From: an uncultured Mediterraneibacter sp.
Lineage (GTDB): Bacteria; Bacillota; Clostridia; Lachnospirales; Lachnospiraceae
Reading direction: 5' to 3'
Length of the DNA stretch: 64,000 nt
Assembly (NCBI RefSeq): GCF_934330165.1
Contig: NZ_CAKRGI010000007.1
Coordinates: 1 to 64,000, forward strand
Positions 30,741-40,580 of the stretch are shown piece by piece. Position 1 is the first letter of the stretch. Every line of letters starts with the position of its first letter. A program made the translations under genes and the position numbers. Under the pieces are notes generated by a model that saw nothing but the letters and a program-made list of their open reading frames with translations, did not search any database and was not told the DNA's origin.

Positions 30741-31946
30741 TTATAGTTGAAATAATCTCTTTAAAGCGTCTGCATCCACATTCTCCGTGATCTGCTTCTG
30801 TGCTGCTCTCTCCCCATACTCTTTTCTCTTTTTTGCATCCTTCAGCAGCAGAATGATCTTTTCACTGACTGCCTCTGCAGTCAGCTTGCACATCTCACCG
30901 TCAACTCCGGCTTCCACCTGCTCCCGGTTGCCGCTGCAGTCCGACACTAAGATCGCACATCCCAGAGTCTGTGCCTCCTGAATCGCAATACTTTTCCCCT
31001 CAAATCTGGTTGCATGTACATAAAGATCACACTGTCTGTAATACGGATACGGATTTTCTTTCGCTCCCAGCAGCCGGAAATCTTCTGTCAGCCCCAGAGC
31101 ATCAATCTGCTGCTGCAGTTTCTCACGTAATTCCCCCTCACCAAGAACATACCATCTTGCCTGAATTCCCTTTTCTCTCACCAGTTTCATTGCATCAATT
31201 GCGACCTCATAGGCTTTCTGTGCAGTCAGCCGCCCGACTGTCAGGATCCTCATGCCTTTATAATCATCCTCAAACCCGCCTGGAAGATCTGCCTTTTTCC
31301 TGATCCCTTCCTGATCGATCAGATTGTGAAATACCTGCATCTTTCCACTGCATTCAGGATAGACTTCTGAAAGACTCTCTTTTACTTCATCCGACACTGT
31401 AAAAATCCGGTCAAAATCCTGATAGCAGTTTCTGTCCAGACCGCGGCTGTATCCTGCATAACTATAATCCACATGAAGAAAGGTCATCTTTTTCTTTGCT
31501 TTGATATGATCATGTACATAATATGTTGCTCCACCTTCCAAATAGGCTATTGCAAGATCATACTCCTCATCTGTTCTCAATGCACTGTCTGACATGACTT
31601 TCCACAGCAGCTTATCGGGACTGAACTTTTTTCTGCTTAGCATCAATATCAGATTTTTCACTAAATATGGAATATTTTTAAATATCGCACCTCTTCGGAA
31701 CATTCTTGCGAATACAGTCCGGTTCAAAACCTTTTTTCCCTCAGCAGAAAGGACCGAGCAGTCCGAATATTTCTGATTCAGCACCTGCACCCTGTCCGGT
31801 ATCTCGTGGATCAGTTCTCCCTGATCCAGCAATACATACAGTGCGATCTTATATTCTTCTTCCGGGAATCTCTTCAGAAGTTCCAGCATCGCTTTCTCCG
31901 CACCGGCACACCCCAGCGTATTGATCACGAATAAAATTTTCTTCAT
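30741..31946 (-). CDS. family 4 glycosyltransferase
   Basis: A 401-residue GT-B fold glycosyltransferase. The N-terminal LFVINTLGCAGAEKAML loop, a central GMRILTVGRLTAQKAYE and the C-terminal FEGKSIAIQEAQTLGC (E-x7-E donor site) identify the family. It would add a sugar from a nucleotide donor in the cytoplasm. It overlaps the upstream DUF2304 gene by four bases (ATGA) and lies within the Pel-type operon. Pel itself needs only PelF as transferase, so this enzyme suggests the product carries extra sugars, or that a second polymer is made here. Confidence 0.92.
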   Translation of the reverse strand: MKKILFVINTLGCAGAEKAMLELLKRFPEEEYKIALYVLLDQGELIHEIPDRVQVLNQKYSDCSVLSAEGKKVLNRTVFARMFRRGAIFKNIPYLVKNLILMLSRKKFSPDKLLWKVMSDSALRTDEEYDLAIAYLEGGATYYVHDHIKAKKKMTFLHVDYSYAGYSRGLDRNCYQDFDRIFTVSDEVKESLSEVYPECSGKMQVFHNLIDQEGIRKKADLPGGFEDDYKGMRILTVGRLTAQKAYEVAIDAMKLVREKGIQARWYVLGEGELREKLQQQIDALGLTEDFRLLGAKENPYPYYRQCDLYVHATRFEGKSIAIQEAQTLGCAILVSDCSGNREQVEAGVDGEMCKLTAEAVSEKIILLLKDAKKRKEYGERAAQKQITENVDADALKRLFQL

Positions 31947-32341
31947 CTGTCTCCCCTCTCCTCTGACCTCTGTTCTGCAAGCTCACCTTTCAGGCGTTCC
32001 ACTTCCCTGATCAGCATTTCACTGTCTCTGTTCAGCAGGGATGTCTGCATGGCAAGTTCCTGGTTCTTACGGATCAGAATCGATACTTCCTTGCTCACAA
32101 ACCAGAATGCCCAGAGTACTCCTGCAATTAAAACTCCAATCAAAATGATCCCTGTCCGGCTGATATATTTTTCTATTCCATCCGGGTTCAGTACAATCCC
32201 CCCTACGATCATCAGCACACCCAGTAATGCCCATGCCAGACAAAACTGCTCCGTCATCCGCCGCTTTGCCAGCGACAGAAGTGTCATAATGATAAAATAA
32301 ATTCCTGCAAGAATCACAATTAATTTCAGCCAGTCCCCCAT
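31943..32341 (-). CDS. DUF2304 small membrane protein
   Basis: A 132-residue protein with three predicted membrane segments (about 5-24, 35-50 and 63-85) and a charged cytoplasmic coiled-coil-like tail rich in Glu and Arg. It matches DUF2304, a family usually found beside glycosyltransferases, where it is thought to assist a membrane-associated sugar-transfer step. It lies between pelG (17 bases upstream) and the GT4 gene (4-base overlap). Confidence 0.8.
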   Translation of the reverse strand: MGDWLKLIVILAGIYFIIMTLLSLAKRRMTEQFCLAWALLGVLMIVGGIVLNPDGIEKYISRTGIILIGVLIAGVLWAFWFVSKEVSILIRKNQELAMQTSLLNRDSEMLIREVERLKGELAEQRSEERGDR

Positions 32342-32358
32342 CTCATCGCTTCCTTCCT

Positions 32359-33804
32359 CTACATCTGATATCTGTCATAAACCTTCGATGACGGTCTTTT
32401 TTCTTTTTTCTTTTTCAATAAATGCCCATTACAGAAGATATGAGTATCCAGATTTTTTTCCATCCAGCGGATCCTTCCATACGCAACTGTCCAGCCGACA
32501 AAACTGCCAACAACCAATCCCATACCATACCAGATTTCTGAAAAATGAACAGAGACCATGCTGGCCAGCAATGTACTCAGACAAAAAGAGAGTCCCGTCA
32601 GAACTGAACCCGTCAGATCATTAAAATAGTATAAAAAGATAATCTCCGCATACATGAGGAATAAGATAAAATATCCAGCTGTCAGACATGGATAAATCCG
32701 CAGCGTAAGTCCTCCGAATCCAAATCTCGGAAGAAAGATCATGCAGATCAGAAAAAGCACCAGTGTAATGATAAACTGTACTCTTGCCAGTCCCATCAGT
32801 TGTTCGGAAAGCAGCCTGAACATCCTCTTCTTTGTCACCTCAATATCCGTGCCTCTTCCACCAATGACCGCCTCTGAATATGCCTTATATCTCTCATGAA
32901 AATGCATCTCAACTTTACTAATAAATATAACACTTGACGAAATATTTGTAAACATTGCAAGACAGGTTGCCATATCATAACACTGTACACATACAAAGCT
33001 TTTTACCACGACCATTCTCAGATCGGTTGTCCAGAATACAAAGTTATGGATATACAGTCCCAGTGTATACAGAAAATTGGTCACCGCCAGCTGCCAGTAC
33101 TGCTTAAAATATCCCAATACTTTCTTATATTTTCCACTATTCTCCCTGAAATAACTGTGTACTACCGCAAATTCCATGGATGCCGTCAGCCAGAAACCGA
33201 CCGTCAGGGCAAGCAGCATACTGTAGGTGATCGTGCAGTGGAACAAAAACCGGAGAACCAACGATAAAAGTACCGACACCACCATTCCCACAGCAAAATA
33301 TTTTGAAATTTTCTTATAGTCCTTGCAAATAGAAAGATACAGCATGGAATAAAAAACCAGAACCAGTGCAATATACCCGCAGTAGCCCGTAAGAACGTAG
33401 AGAATATTAACCTTTCCCACAACGATCTCATGAATACAGAACGGAACTCCCACCAGTACACTTAAACTGATATTCAATGCCAGACCTACATAAAAGCATG
33501 GCAAAATATCCTCAAATGTCTCATCATAAATGACATCTGACATATATCTGGACAGTACCGAATTAAACGGAGATGCTGTCAGCAGCGAAAAGATAAAAGT
33601 ATATAACACCGTACAGGAAAAGAGTTCCCGTTCCGCATAGCCTACAGAAGGAAAATCCAACAGATACTGCATAACGATCAACGCTCCGATCACGACCAGC
33701 ATTGGAGCGATCGTAAGGAGTGTGCTGTATCCTGCTCCGATTATATCTGTTGTCAATGTATTTTTGCCGTAGATTTTATTTAGTCTGACCCCGATTCCTG
33801 CCAT
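32359..33804 (-). CDS. pelG: PelG-like exopolysaccharide transporter
   Basis: A 481-residue multi-spanning protein of the PelG family. It begins MAGIGVRLNKI, the recognisable PelG start, followed by about 12 membrane segments and a cytoplasmic tail. PelG moves the growing Pel polymer (partly de-N-acetylated GalNAc-rich) across the membrane with PelD, PelE and PelF. Gram-positive Pel loci lack the outer-membrane parts PelB and PelC, and none are seen here. It lies 45 bases after pelF. Confidence 0.88.
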   Translation of the reverse strand: MAGIGVRLNKIYGKNTLTTDIIGAGYSTLLTIAPMLVVIGALIVMQYLLDFPSVGYAERELFSCTVLYTFIFSLLTASPFNSVLSRYMSDVIYDETFEDILPCFYVGLALNISLSVLVGVPFCIHEIVVGKVNILYVLTGYCGYIALVLVFYSMLYLSICKDYKKISKYFAVGMVVSVLLSLVLRFLFHCTITYSMLLALTVGFWLTASMEFAVVHSYFRENSGKYKKVLGYFKQYWQLAVTNFLYTLGLYIHNFVFWTTDLRMVVVKSFVCVQCYDMATCLAMFTNISSSVIFISKVEMHFHERYKAYSEAVIGGRGTDIEVTKKRMFRLLSEQLMGLARVQFIITLVLFLICMIFLPRFGFGGLTLRIYPCLTAGYFILFLMYAEIIFLYYFNDLTGSVLTGLSFCLSTLLASMVSVHFSEIWYGMGLVVGSFVGWTVAYGRIRWMEKNLDTHIFCNGHLLKKKKEKRPSSKVYDRYQM

Positions 33805-33849
33805 TTCTTTTCTCCATCTTATTTTCTGACTTCTATTTTGAAATTCATC

Positions 33850-35316
33850 TTATTTATCTGCTGCATCTATCCTGAAAGGTTCTTCACTCCATGGTACACC
33901 CTGCTTTTCCGAGAACCCCTGATAGATTTCCCGGTATACTGCTTTCATCTGTTCGATCCGGTAAAATGCCATAACTCTTTTATAACCGGCCTGTCCCATC
34001 TCCAATCGCTCTTTTTCATTCTCTGAGAGTTCGATCATTGCCTGTGCGATCTCTTCCAGATTCATAATATGTGTCAGGATCCCCGCTGCCCCGAAATTGT
34101 CCTGATTTCCATAGATCAGTTCCCTGCAGTTTCCAACATCTGTCGCGATCACCGGCTTCTGTGCTGCGTAACTCTCCAGAATTGTCAGCGGTTGTCCTTC
34201 ACTGATACTTGTCAGCAGTGTAAAATCCATCTTCCCCAGATAATCTCTTACATTGATCCTTCCTGTAAATTCAATATCCGATACTCCCAGTGCTTCTACC
34301 AATTCAAAGCATTCTTTTGCATATTCTTCATCTTCGTCTGTCGGACCCATGATCCACAGTTTCAGATTCGGAACTTTTTCTTTCGCAAAAGCAAATGCCT
34401 GAATCATAGTCTTGACATCCTTGATCGGAGTAACTCTCAACACGGCTCCCGCATAGATCATTGCTTTTTCTTCTTCCGATTTTCCGGGAAGACCGGAAAG
34501 ATTTTCTGTATTGATCCCATTTGGCGTCACCCGGATCTTCTTCGCCGGACACCCAAGTTCCATCTGCAGCTGTCTTGCATGTTCATACAGACTCGTCACC
34601 ATATCCGCTTTCCGGTATGCAAGAATTGACATCTTTTTAAACTGATCGATCCAGATATTTTTATATACTCCCTGCACCCAGTCAGCCTTGATCAGCTCTT
34701 CTTCTCTTTCCCGCGTATAGATTCCATGTTCTGAAATCAGCAGTGAGCTTCCATGAAAATACTTTGCCATCGTACCAAGAATCCCTGCGTATCCCGTTGC
34801 AACGCAATGATACAGGTCAGCTTTTGGCACATCCATTTTCAGAACCCAGAATAAGGGAAGATAAATTGATCGCATTGTCCAGAGAAAATCCGAAAAGATG
34901 ATATTAGGATATTTTCTCTTATAACACTCTTTTACAATTCGAAAGAAGTCTTCTCCCATCAGCAGTTCATCTACCGAGAATTTTTTTTTGCCAAATAAAT
35001 CAAAAATCACTCCCCAGTCCGTTTTCCGGTTCAGAACCATATTCAGCAGTTCTTCATATTCTTTTTCCTTTAAATGGATGCCTTTTCCCTTTTTTCCGCC
35101 CTCATCCCATTCAGAATCATCCAGATAGATTTCATAAACCTGCGTGAGATTCTCAGGAAGTTCATACGCAAATTTCCCCCGCAGAGAACGGTTGGAAATG
35201 ATCGCCAGTAAAATAAATTCCACATTCGGGAACGATTTTATCATACTGTTGATCCATCCAGATACACCGCCCACCACATAAGGATAACAGCCCTCCGCAA
35301 CAATACAGACTTTCAT
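33850..35316 (-). CDS. pelF: PelF-like glycosyltransferase
   Basis: A 488-residue GT4 enzyme of the PelF type, the polymerising transferase of the Pel pathway. The N-terminus CIVAEGCYPYVVGGVSGW is typical of PelF, as is the isolated SEHGIYTREREEEL stretch near 195. The donor site is SEGQPLTILESYA near 395, with TPNGI and the VTPIKD segment upstream. It is soluble and would work with PelG and PelD at the membrane. It follows the DUF2194 gene by 25 bases. Confidence 0.93.
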   Translation of the reverse strand: MKVCIVAEGCYPYVVGGVSGWINSMIKSFPNVEFILLAIISNRSLRGKFAYELPENLTQVYEIYLDDSEWDEGGKKGKGIHLKEKEYEELLNMVLNRKTDWGVIFDLFGKKKFSVDELLMGEDFFRIVKECYKRKYPNIIFSDFLWTMRSIYLPLFWVLKMDVPKADLYHCVATGYAGILGTMAKYFHGSSLLISEHGIYTREREEELIKADWVQGVYKNIWIDQFKKMSILAYRKADMVTSLYEHARQLQMELGCPAKKIRVTPNGINTENLSGLPGKSEEEKAMIYAGAVLRVTPIKDVKTMIQAFAFAKEKVPNLKLWIMGPTDEDEEYAKECFELVEALGVSDIEFTGRINVRDYLGKMDFTLLTSISEGQPLTILESYAAQKPVIATDVGNCRELIYGNQDNFGAAGILTHIMNLEEIAQAMIELSENEKERLEMGQAGYKRVMAFYRIEQMKAVYREIYQGFSEKQGVPWSEEPFRIDAADK

Positions 35317-35341
35317 ATTCTACCTCTTTTCTTCCAGCTGC

Positions 35342-37216
35342 TTATTGTTCTTCTGTTTTTCTGATATTATCTTCCACTTCGCTTTCTGTATAATAATACA
35401 GCTGCGGTTTTTTCAGACCAATCGTTACCCTGGTCTGTTCTGCCTCGATCAGATAAGCACCTTCTTCTATCTTTGTATAATTTCCACCATGGATCCTGTC
35501 AATTTCCTCATCATGCAATCTCAGAATAAACCAGCTGTTCTCTTCCGATGTATCCAGTGTAATTTCATTTCCTGTTCTTTCATGACTGTAGGTAGTCTTC
35601 AGAAAAGTTCTTGTTCTCGTATTGCTTTCTGATAGCGTAGTACTGGTAAATGCCGAAAAATTTTTCCAGTATGTCAGCAGATTACTTGAAAATTTCTCCT
35701 GCATCAGCTGCCATCCGTCTTTTTCACTCTGTGGCCAGAAAATCCGCTTCATATCCAACATAATATTCGTATAACCTAACGAACTCTGGATACTCCGCAT
35801 CCGCAGATCGTCACTGTAGGTATAGTCCATTCCGTCATTGGTAGCCATTTGAACAGTCACTGTATCATTTCCATAGGATACAACCGGCCTTTTTTCATTA
35901 TACTCACAGACAATCGTTCCTATATTCAGTATTGCTTTTATATCTTCCAGCTCCAGCACAGCGTCAATCTTTTTCTCCGATGCATATCCTGCACCATACA
36001 GATAATTACCGTTCTCGGATGAAAGATAATCGCTGTCTCTTTCTGCTTTGTCTTTCATCGAACTGCCTCTTTCATATTCGAAAGAAATCCCTGCTTCCGC
36101 ATCCTGCTCTTTCATCTGCTTAAGATAGAAGACCAGCTGACCTGCCTTTGGCTCTATATCGTCCAGATAATCGCTTTGGACATTAAGAAAACACGTCATC
36201 TTCATATGACTTCTCTCTGCAATAGCAATCAGCGAAGGCCACATGATATCTCTCGTGATCCCCGTCACGGATCTGCTGTATAACTGCTTCAGTGCTTCAT
36301 CATTCTCGTCCGCAAAGCCCGGGAAATTGACAAGCGACAGATTCTGTGCATTGATGACCGGATAGATGGTATACTCGGATGCCTCTGCCAGCATTCCGTC
36401 CAAAAGTCCCGTTGCTGTACTATCCTTCATATAGTCCCCGATGACTGCAAATACACTGCCCCCATCAATCCCATTTCTCCAGATCAGAGCCGGAAGATCT
36501 TCATCTTCTATCTTTTCTTTCTCCATTTCTTCTTTCTTAAGAAGACCTGTCATGTAAACCTTTGTTCCACTGCCTGTCTGATACCACGGCACATTCAGAT
36601 CCAGATCCTGTCTTTCTTCTCTTTCTTTTTTCGTCTGTGCCTGATAAACGTTCTCACCTCCCAGAAGCAGTCCTGCGAACAGTCTTACACCTGTCATTTT
36701 TACTTCATCCGTTACAATTCTTTTAATTCCGAGAAATTCCATCAAATTGCTGTCCACCTTTATTTTATCCGGATCTTCCAGTGATCCGAACACTACAACC
36801 ACGCCTTTTTCTTCCAGTGCTTTTAACTGTTTCATGGCTCCCTGTACAAGTGCGGCATCTTCCGATTCCAGTACGATCATTTTCGGAAGGATCTCCGTAC
36901 TTTCAGGGAACTCTGCTACTGTATTATACTCCAGCAGATTTCTTTTTGTATATGTACACCAACGGCTTACAGCCGTATTCATTTCACTGCTTTTTTCCCC
37001 GATATACACAATATACTCTTCCCCATCCGCTGTCAGCGTCTTCAGATCAACTTTTTCTGCCTTCCATGCCTGATCACTGTCTGCATACCGGGCCTGCATA
37101 TATGTATTTATATCATAAACATTTTCCCCGTCTCTCATCACCATCGAAAACTGGAACAAAAACAACAGGACTGCCATCATTATTCCAATACTGAAAAAAT
37201 TTCTCTTTGAAACCAT
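35342..37216 (-). CDS. DUF2194 protein, deacetylase-like
   Basis: A 624-residue extracellular protein with an N-terminal signal-anchor (about 8-25). The middle resembles a glutamine-amidotransferase-like Rossmann domain (VVVVFGSLED). From about residue 290 there is a NodB-like polysaccharide deacetylase fold, including FPGFADENDEA and AERSHMKMTCFLN. The usual TFDDG and HxxxH metal ligands are not obvious, so activity is uncertain. It occupies the position of the PelA deacetylase in Gram-positive pel operons and may replace it. The gene starts three bases after the preceding stop, with GGAGAAG as ribosome site. Confidence 0.72.
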   Translation of the reverse strand: MVSKRNFFSIGIMMAVLLFLFQFSMVMRDGENVYDINTYMQARYADSDQAWKAEKVDLKTLTADGEEYIVYIGEKSSEMNTAVSRWCTYTKRNLLEYNTVAEFPESTEILPKMIVLESEDAALVQGAMKQLKALEEKGVVVVFGSLEDPDKIKVDSNLMEFLGIKRIVTDEVKMTGVRLFAGLLLGGENVYQAQTKKEREERQDLDLNVPWYQTGSGTKVYMTGLLKKEEMEKEKIEDEDLPALIWRNGIDGGSVFAVIGDYMKDSTATGLLDGMLAEASEYTIYPVINAQNLSLVNFPGFADENDEALKQLYSRSVTGITRDIMWPSLIAIAERSHMKMTCFLNVQSDYLDDIEPKAGQLVFYLKQMKEQDAEAGISFEYERGSSMKDKAERDSDYLSSENGNYLYGAGYASEKKIDAVLELEDIKAILNIGTIVCEYNEKRPVVSYGNDTVTVQMATNDGMDYTYSDDLRMRSIQSSLGYTNIMLDMKRIFWPQSEKDGWQLMQEKFSSNLLTYWKNFSAFTSTTLSESNTRTRTFLKTTYSHERTGNEITLDTSEENSWFILRLHDEEIDRIHGGNYTKIEEGAYLIEAEQTRVTIGLKKPQLYYYTESEVEDNIRKTEEQ

Positions 37217-37219
37217 TTT

Positions 37220-39616
37220 CTACTTCTCCGTTTCTCCGCTCACAACCTGATTATACCCGTAATCGATTGCAAAATTATAAAGGTGATAGGTGTTCTGCTC
37301 GATCTTATAGCAAATAAATTTTTCCGTCTCATAATAGACTTCCATTTCATTTGGATACTTCTGTTGAAATGCCTTTGCCCATTCATACATTCTCGACATG
37401 ACGATCCATCTGCGTTCTCCCTGGTACATTCCGATTCCACCTACATTTGGCAACGGCTGTTCTGCCCCTTTGACGGATACTGACTGCCCGCTGTCTGCAT
37501 AAACCATTGCATAATTAATCGGAATTTTCTCTATGAAAATGTAAACCTCTTCTGTCGGAATTATGATCTTTGTCTTGTCTGAAAGATGTTCCATTTCTCT
37601 TAAAAAACTGACCGTCTCATAATGCCAGCCATGATCCAGTCCCATCTGGGTCTCATCATTGGCAGACACGATCGTCCAGGTATAATCCACATTATCATGA
37701 ATAATATTACTCAGGCAGGTGATCGCCTCATTGGTAACAAAGTCAGAGTGGAATGTGGAATCCTTGATCATTCCCGGCTGGAATAATCCTCCCACCATGA
37801 CAAGTGATGCAGCCAGAGATACCACATTTCCCGGCATTTGCATCCACTCTGGCATAAAAAGAAAATACCCTGCTGCATCTGCGATCAGTACTGGAACCAT
37901 CACCAGCAGATAGACATAATAAATACTGCATCTGGCTGCATCCATCAATGTCGGAAGTCCCAGATTTCCTGAACAGAGGAGTACTGTTATGATCACCATA
38001 CACAAACTTACTGACATCAGTGCCGCACCGTATTCCGGTTTTCTGAAGATGCAGAACAGTACTCCCAGTGAGAACAAAATCCCGATCATCGCCAGAATCA
38101 CAAGTCCTGCACTTTCCACATCTGTAGTAACGATAAACTGATTGATTCGGTCTGCCATCAGAAAGATCAGATTTTTTCCCGTTTCCGGGAGATTTCTGAG
38201 CCGTTCTTTCACAGACGGTTTTTGTTGCATTTCAGGAGGTGCTTTTTCCTCTGTTGCAGATACCTCACCGTTACTTGTCACACTGTTATCATCTGATACA
38301 GCGTCGTTCCCTGAAACATTTCCCTCTGCTGCAGTGGCACCATCTGCACTACCGCCATCTGTTACTGTATCATCTTTCATTTCATCCTGATCCGATGCTG
38401 CGTCATCCGTGTCTTCTTCGCTTTCCGACGAATCTTTTCCTCCGTTGATGACACTCATTCCCCAGCCCAGTGATCCCTGAAGCGGAGTTCCTGTCGCATA
38501 GGCAATTCCCATTGGAAGAACTGCAAGAAAGACACTGATAATCCCTGTCACCATAATCCGGCAGAAATACTCTTTTCTGAAAAAGCGGAAAAAGAATCCA
38601 AATGCAATTCCAACACAACACAGTCCTGCGATCATCGTTCCATAAAAGTGGATCGCCAGTGTCAGCGAGAATGCCATGGCAAAACCGGCAAGAATATAAG
38701 TGGTCTCTTTTTCTTTCAGTTTCTCTTTTCTAATCTGGAAAAATGCAATCAGAAAATACACCGACGGATATACAAAGATCATCCCAAATTCCTGCGGAAG
38801 TGTAGAATAATAACGGGAATATGTCTGTATCGACCAGAAATTCCCCAAAATATATATTAATGTTCCGGCATATGGTGTATATTTTCCCCTGCATAGCATC
38901 TTTAATACTGCAAGAACCACCAGATGGGCATAGATTACCTGCACAAAGAAAAACTCGCTCATTAATACATAAAGATCAAATTTAAATACCGTATGCAGAT
39001 AATAAAGGATACAATGATATCCGAACGGATACACGCCGCTTACGAACAGATTTCCCCGACTCATTTGATTGATCCAGTTCATATGAACAGGAATATCCGA
39101 TGCCCTGGATCCATAGACAAGAAAAAGCTGCCTGCCATAAACCCAGAAAAGTCCCATCAGGACTGCACATACAAAGATCCACTGCAACGGTTTACACACT
39201 ACTGTACGATACACAATCCCCAGCAGACGTTTCAATCTGCAGAAAACCTTTCCCCATATCATACTGCCAATCGTTCTGAATCCCAGTTTCCCCTGCATGG
39301 CTTTCCTGTTGATATGGGCTGCCTGTTTGATTTTCCCCGGTAAAGAGATCCGGTTTACATAACAGCCGATTCCCATGCTGAACAGTGTGGTCAGTACTGT
39401 AAGTGTAAAGAAGCCGGATATATGCAGAAGCTGAACAAGAAAGACAATGTTGATAATATAAAAATTTCCAAAAGTATAGCACAACAAAAACTGCTGCGAC
39501 AGTTTTCTGCCCCGGAGGATTCTTCTGAACAGTATTGCCGGTAATAACAGTGTAATCCCCGTATACGCAGTAAGCATACCGATAAATTGTAAAATTCTGA
39601 GACTTGTCATTGACAT
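37220..39616 (-). CDS. large polytopic membrane protein, GT-C-like
   Basis: A protein of nearly 800 residues with roughly 14 hydrophobic segments and an extracytoplasmic C-terminal domain of about 170 residues. The topology resembles GT-C glycosyltransferases that use lipid-linked donors. Between two membrane segments there is a loop of about 70 residues (about 390-460) rich in Asp, Glu, Ser and Gly. The start may be the ATG at 39616, ten bases after AAGG, or the ATG two codons earlier. It lies between the pelE-like gene and the DUF2194 gene, so it probably acts on the same polymer. I cannot assign a specific reaction. Confidence 0.7.
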   Translation of the reverse strand: MSMTSLRILQFIGMLTAYTGITLLLPAILFRRILRGRKLSQQFLLCYTFGNFYIINIVFLVQLLHISGFFTLTVLTTLFSMGIGCYVNRISLPGKIKQAAHINRKAMQGKLGFRTIGSMIWGKVFCRLKRLLGIVYRTVVCKPLQWIFVCAVLMGLFWVYGRQLFLVYGSRASDIPVHMNWINQMSRGNLFVSGVYPFGYHCILYYLHTVFKFDLYVLMSEFFFVQVIYAHLVVLAVLKMLCRGKYTPYAGTLIYILGNFWSIQTYSRYYSTLPQEFGMIFVYPSVYFLIAFFQIRKEKLKEKETTYILAGFAMAFSLTLAIHFYGTMIAGLCCVGIAFGFFFRFFRKEYFCRIMVTGIISVFLAVLPMGIAYATGTPLQGSLGWGMSVINGGKDSSESEEDTDDAASDQDEMKDDTVTDGGSADGATAAEGNVSGNDAVSDDNSVTSNGEVSATEEKAPPEMQQKPSVKERLRNLPETGKNLIFLMADRINQFIVTTDVESAGLVILAMIGILFSLGVLFCIFRKPEYGAALMSVSLCMVIITVLLCSGNLGLPTLMDAARCSIYYVYLLVMVPVLIADAAGYFLFMPEWMQMPGNVVSLAASLVMVGGLFQPGMIKDSTFHSDFVTNEAITCLSNIIHDNVDYTWTIVSANDETQMGLDHGWHYETVSFLREMEHLSDKTKIIIPTEEVYIFIEKIPINYAMVYADSGQSVSVKGAEQPLPNVGGIGMYQGERRWIVMSRMYEWAKAFQQKYPNEMEVYYETEKFICYKIEQNTYHLYNFAIDYGYNQVVSGETEK

Positions 39617-39671
39617 ATTCATTCATCCTTCTTGTTCCATATCATTTTCCAACCGGTTCTGATAGCCGGTT

Positions 39672-40580
39672 CTACATAAATGTCCTGATCAGTTCCAGCG
39701 TTTCATTATCAATCATAATATCCGATTGCCGCAGTTCATCCATTACGTGGAAGAAATTCTCCCGTTCCCCACATGAGAAATAGAACTTCAACCTGCAGGT
39801 ATAGCTTGCGAGTACCTGTGGGTACTGCTCGTATGCCCTCTGACACCAGATCCTGCAGCGTTCATATCCTCCGATATCCAAAAGCCGTAAGATAATTTTC
39901 TCATAACAGCTGCTGCTGATCTTTTCCCTGTTCAGCTGAAAAGCAAGTTCTCCGGTCTCATCCATCTTTTCTACCATAGAACGCTGTTCCAGCTCCGTGA
40001 AGACTTTCTGCTCAAGAATCGGATTCATATATTCGATCAGATCCATGCAATTTTCTTCCTGTTCTTCCCCCTCCTGCTGACACTGTATATATTTTCTCTG
40101 TACTGTTCCTCTGAAATCATTCAATACTTCCTGCAATACAGAAGCCGCATAATGTGCGGTTTCAGAATCTTCACTGTTCAGGGCAAGTGAAATGGAATAC
40201 AGGGAACTTCTGTAATCTCCACGAATTACATTCATCATCAATGTCCTTAAATTTTTACGGTCAGTAACTGCCAGTGCCTCTTCCAGCGACACCATATTTC
40301 TCTCTACATCCTCATCTGGTTTCATGAACGTCTCCACACGCTCTTTGCTGAATACGACATCCTCCAGATCCAGATTTTTTGACATAACAAATTTATACAG
40401 AAAATATGCCATGAAAATAAATGCAGGACCGATCAACGGACAGGTCAGCATCACTCCCGCTTTGAGCAGGATACTAATTTTCTTTTCATCATTTCTTATA
40501 TAATTTAAGAACAGATAGATTCCTGTTATGCACAGGTTCAGGAACATCAGTACCATAAACATAATGCCACTGTAACTCAT
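39672..40580 (-). CDS. pelE: PelE-like membrane protein
   Basis: A 302-residue protein with two N-terminal membrane segments (about 5-23 and 35-62) and a cytoplasmic helical-repeat domain. This is the architecture of PelE, which links PelD to PelF and PelG. Assignment rests on that layout and on position: its ATG overlaps the stop of the pelD-like gene (ATGA at 40580-40577). Sequence identity cannot be judged by eye, so confidence is moderate. Confidence 0.6.
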   Translation of the reverse strand: MSYSGIMFMVLMFLNLCITGIYLFLNYIRNDEKKISILLKAGVMLTCPLIGPAFIFMAYFLYKFVMSKNLDLEDVVFSKERVETFMKPDEDVERNMVSLEEALAVTDRKNLRTLMMNVIRGDYRSSLYSISLALNSEDSETAHYAASVLQEVLNDFRGTVQRKYIQCQQEGEEQEENCMDLIEYMNPILEQKVFTELEQRSMVEKMDETGELAFQLNREKISSSCYEKIILRLLDIGGYERCRIWCQRAYEQYPQVLASYTCRLKFYFSCGERENFFHVMDELRQSDIMIDNETLELIRTFM

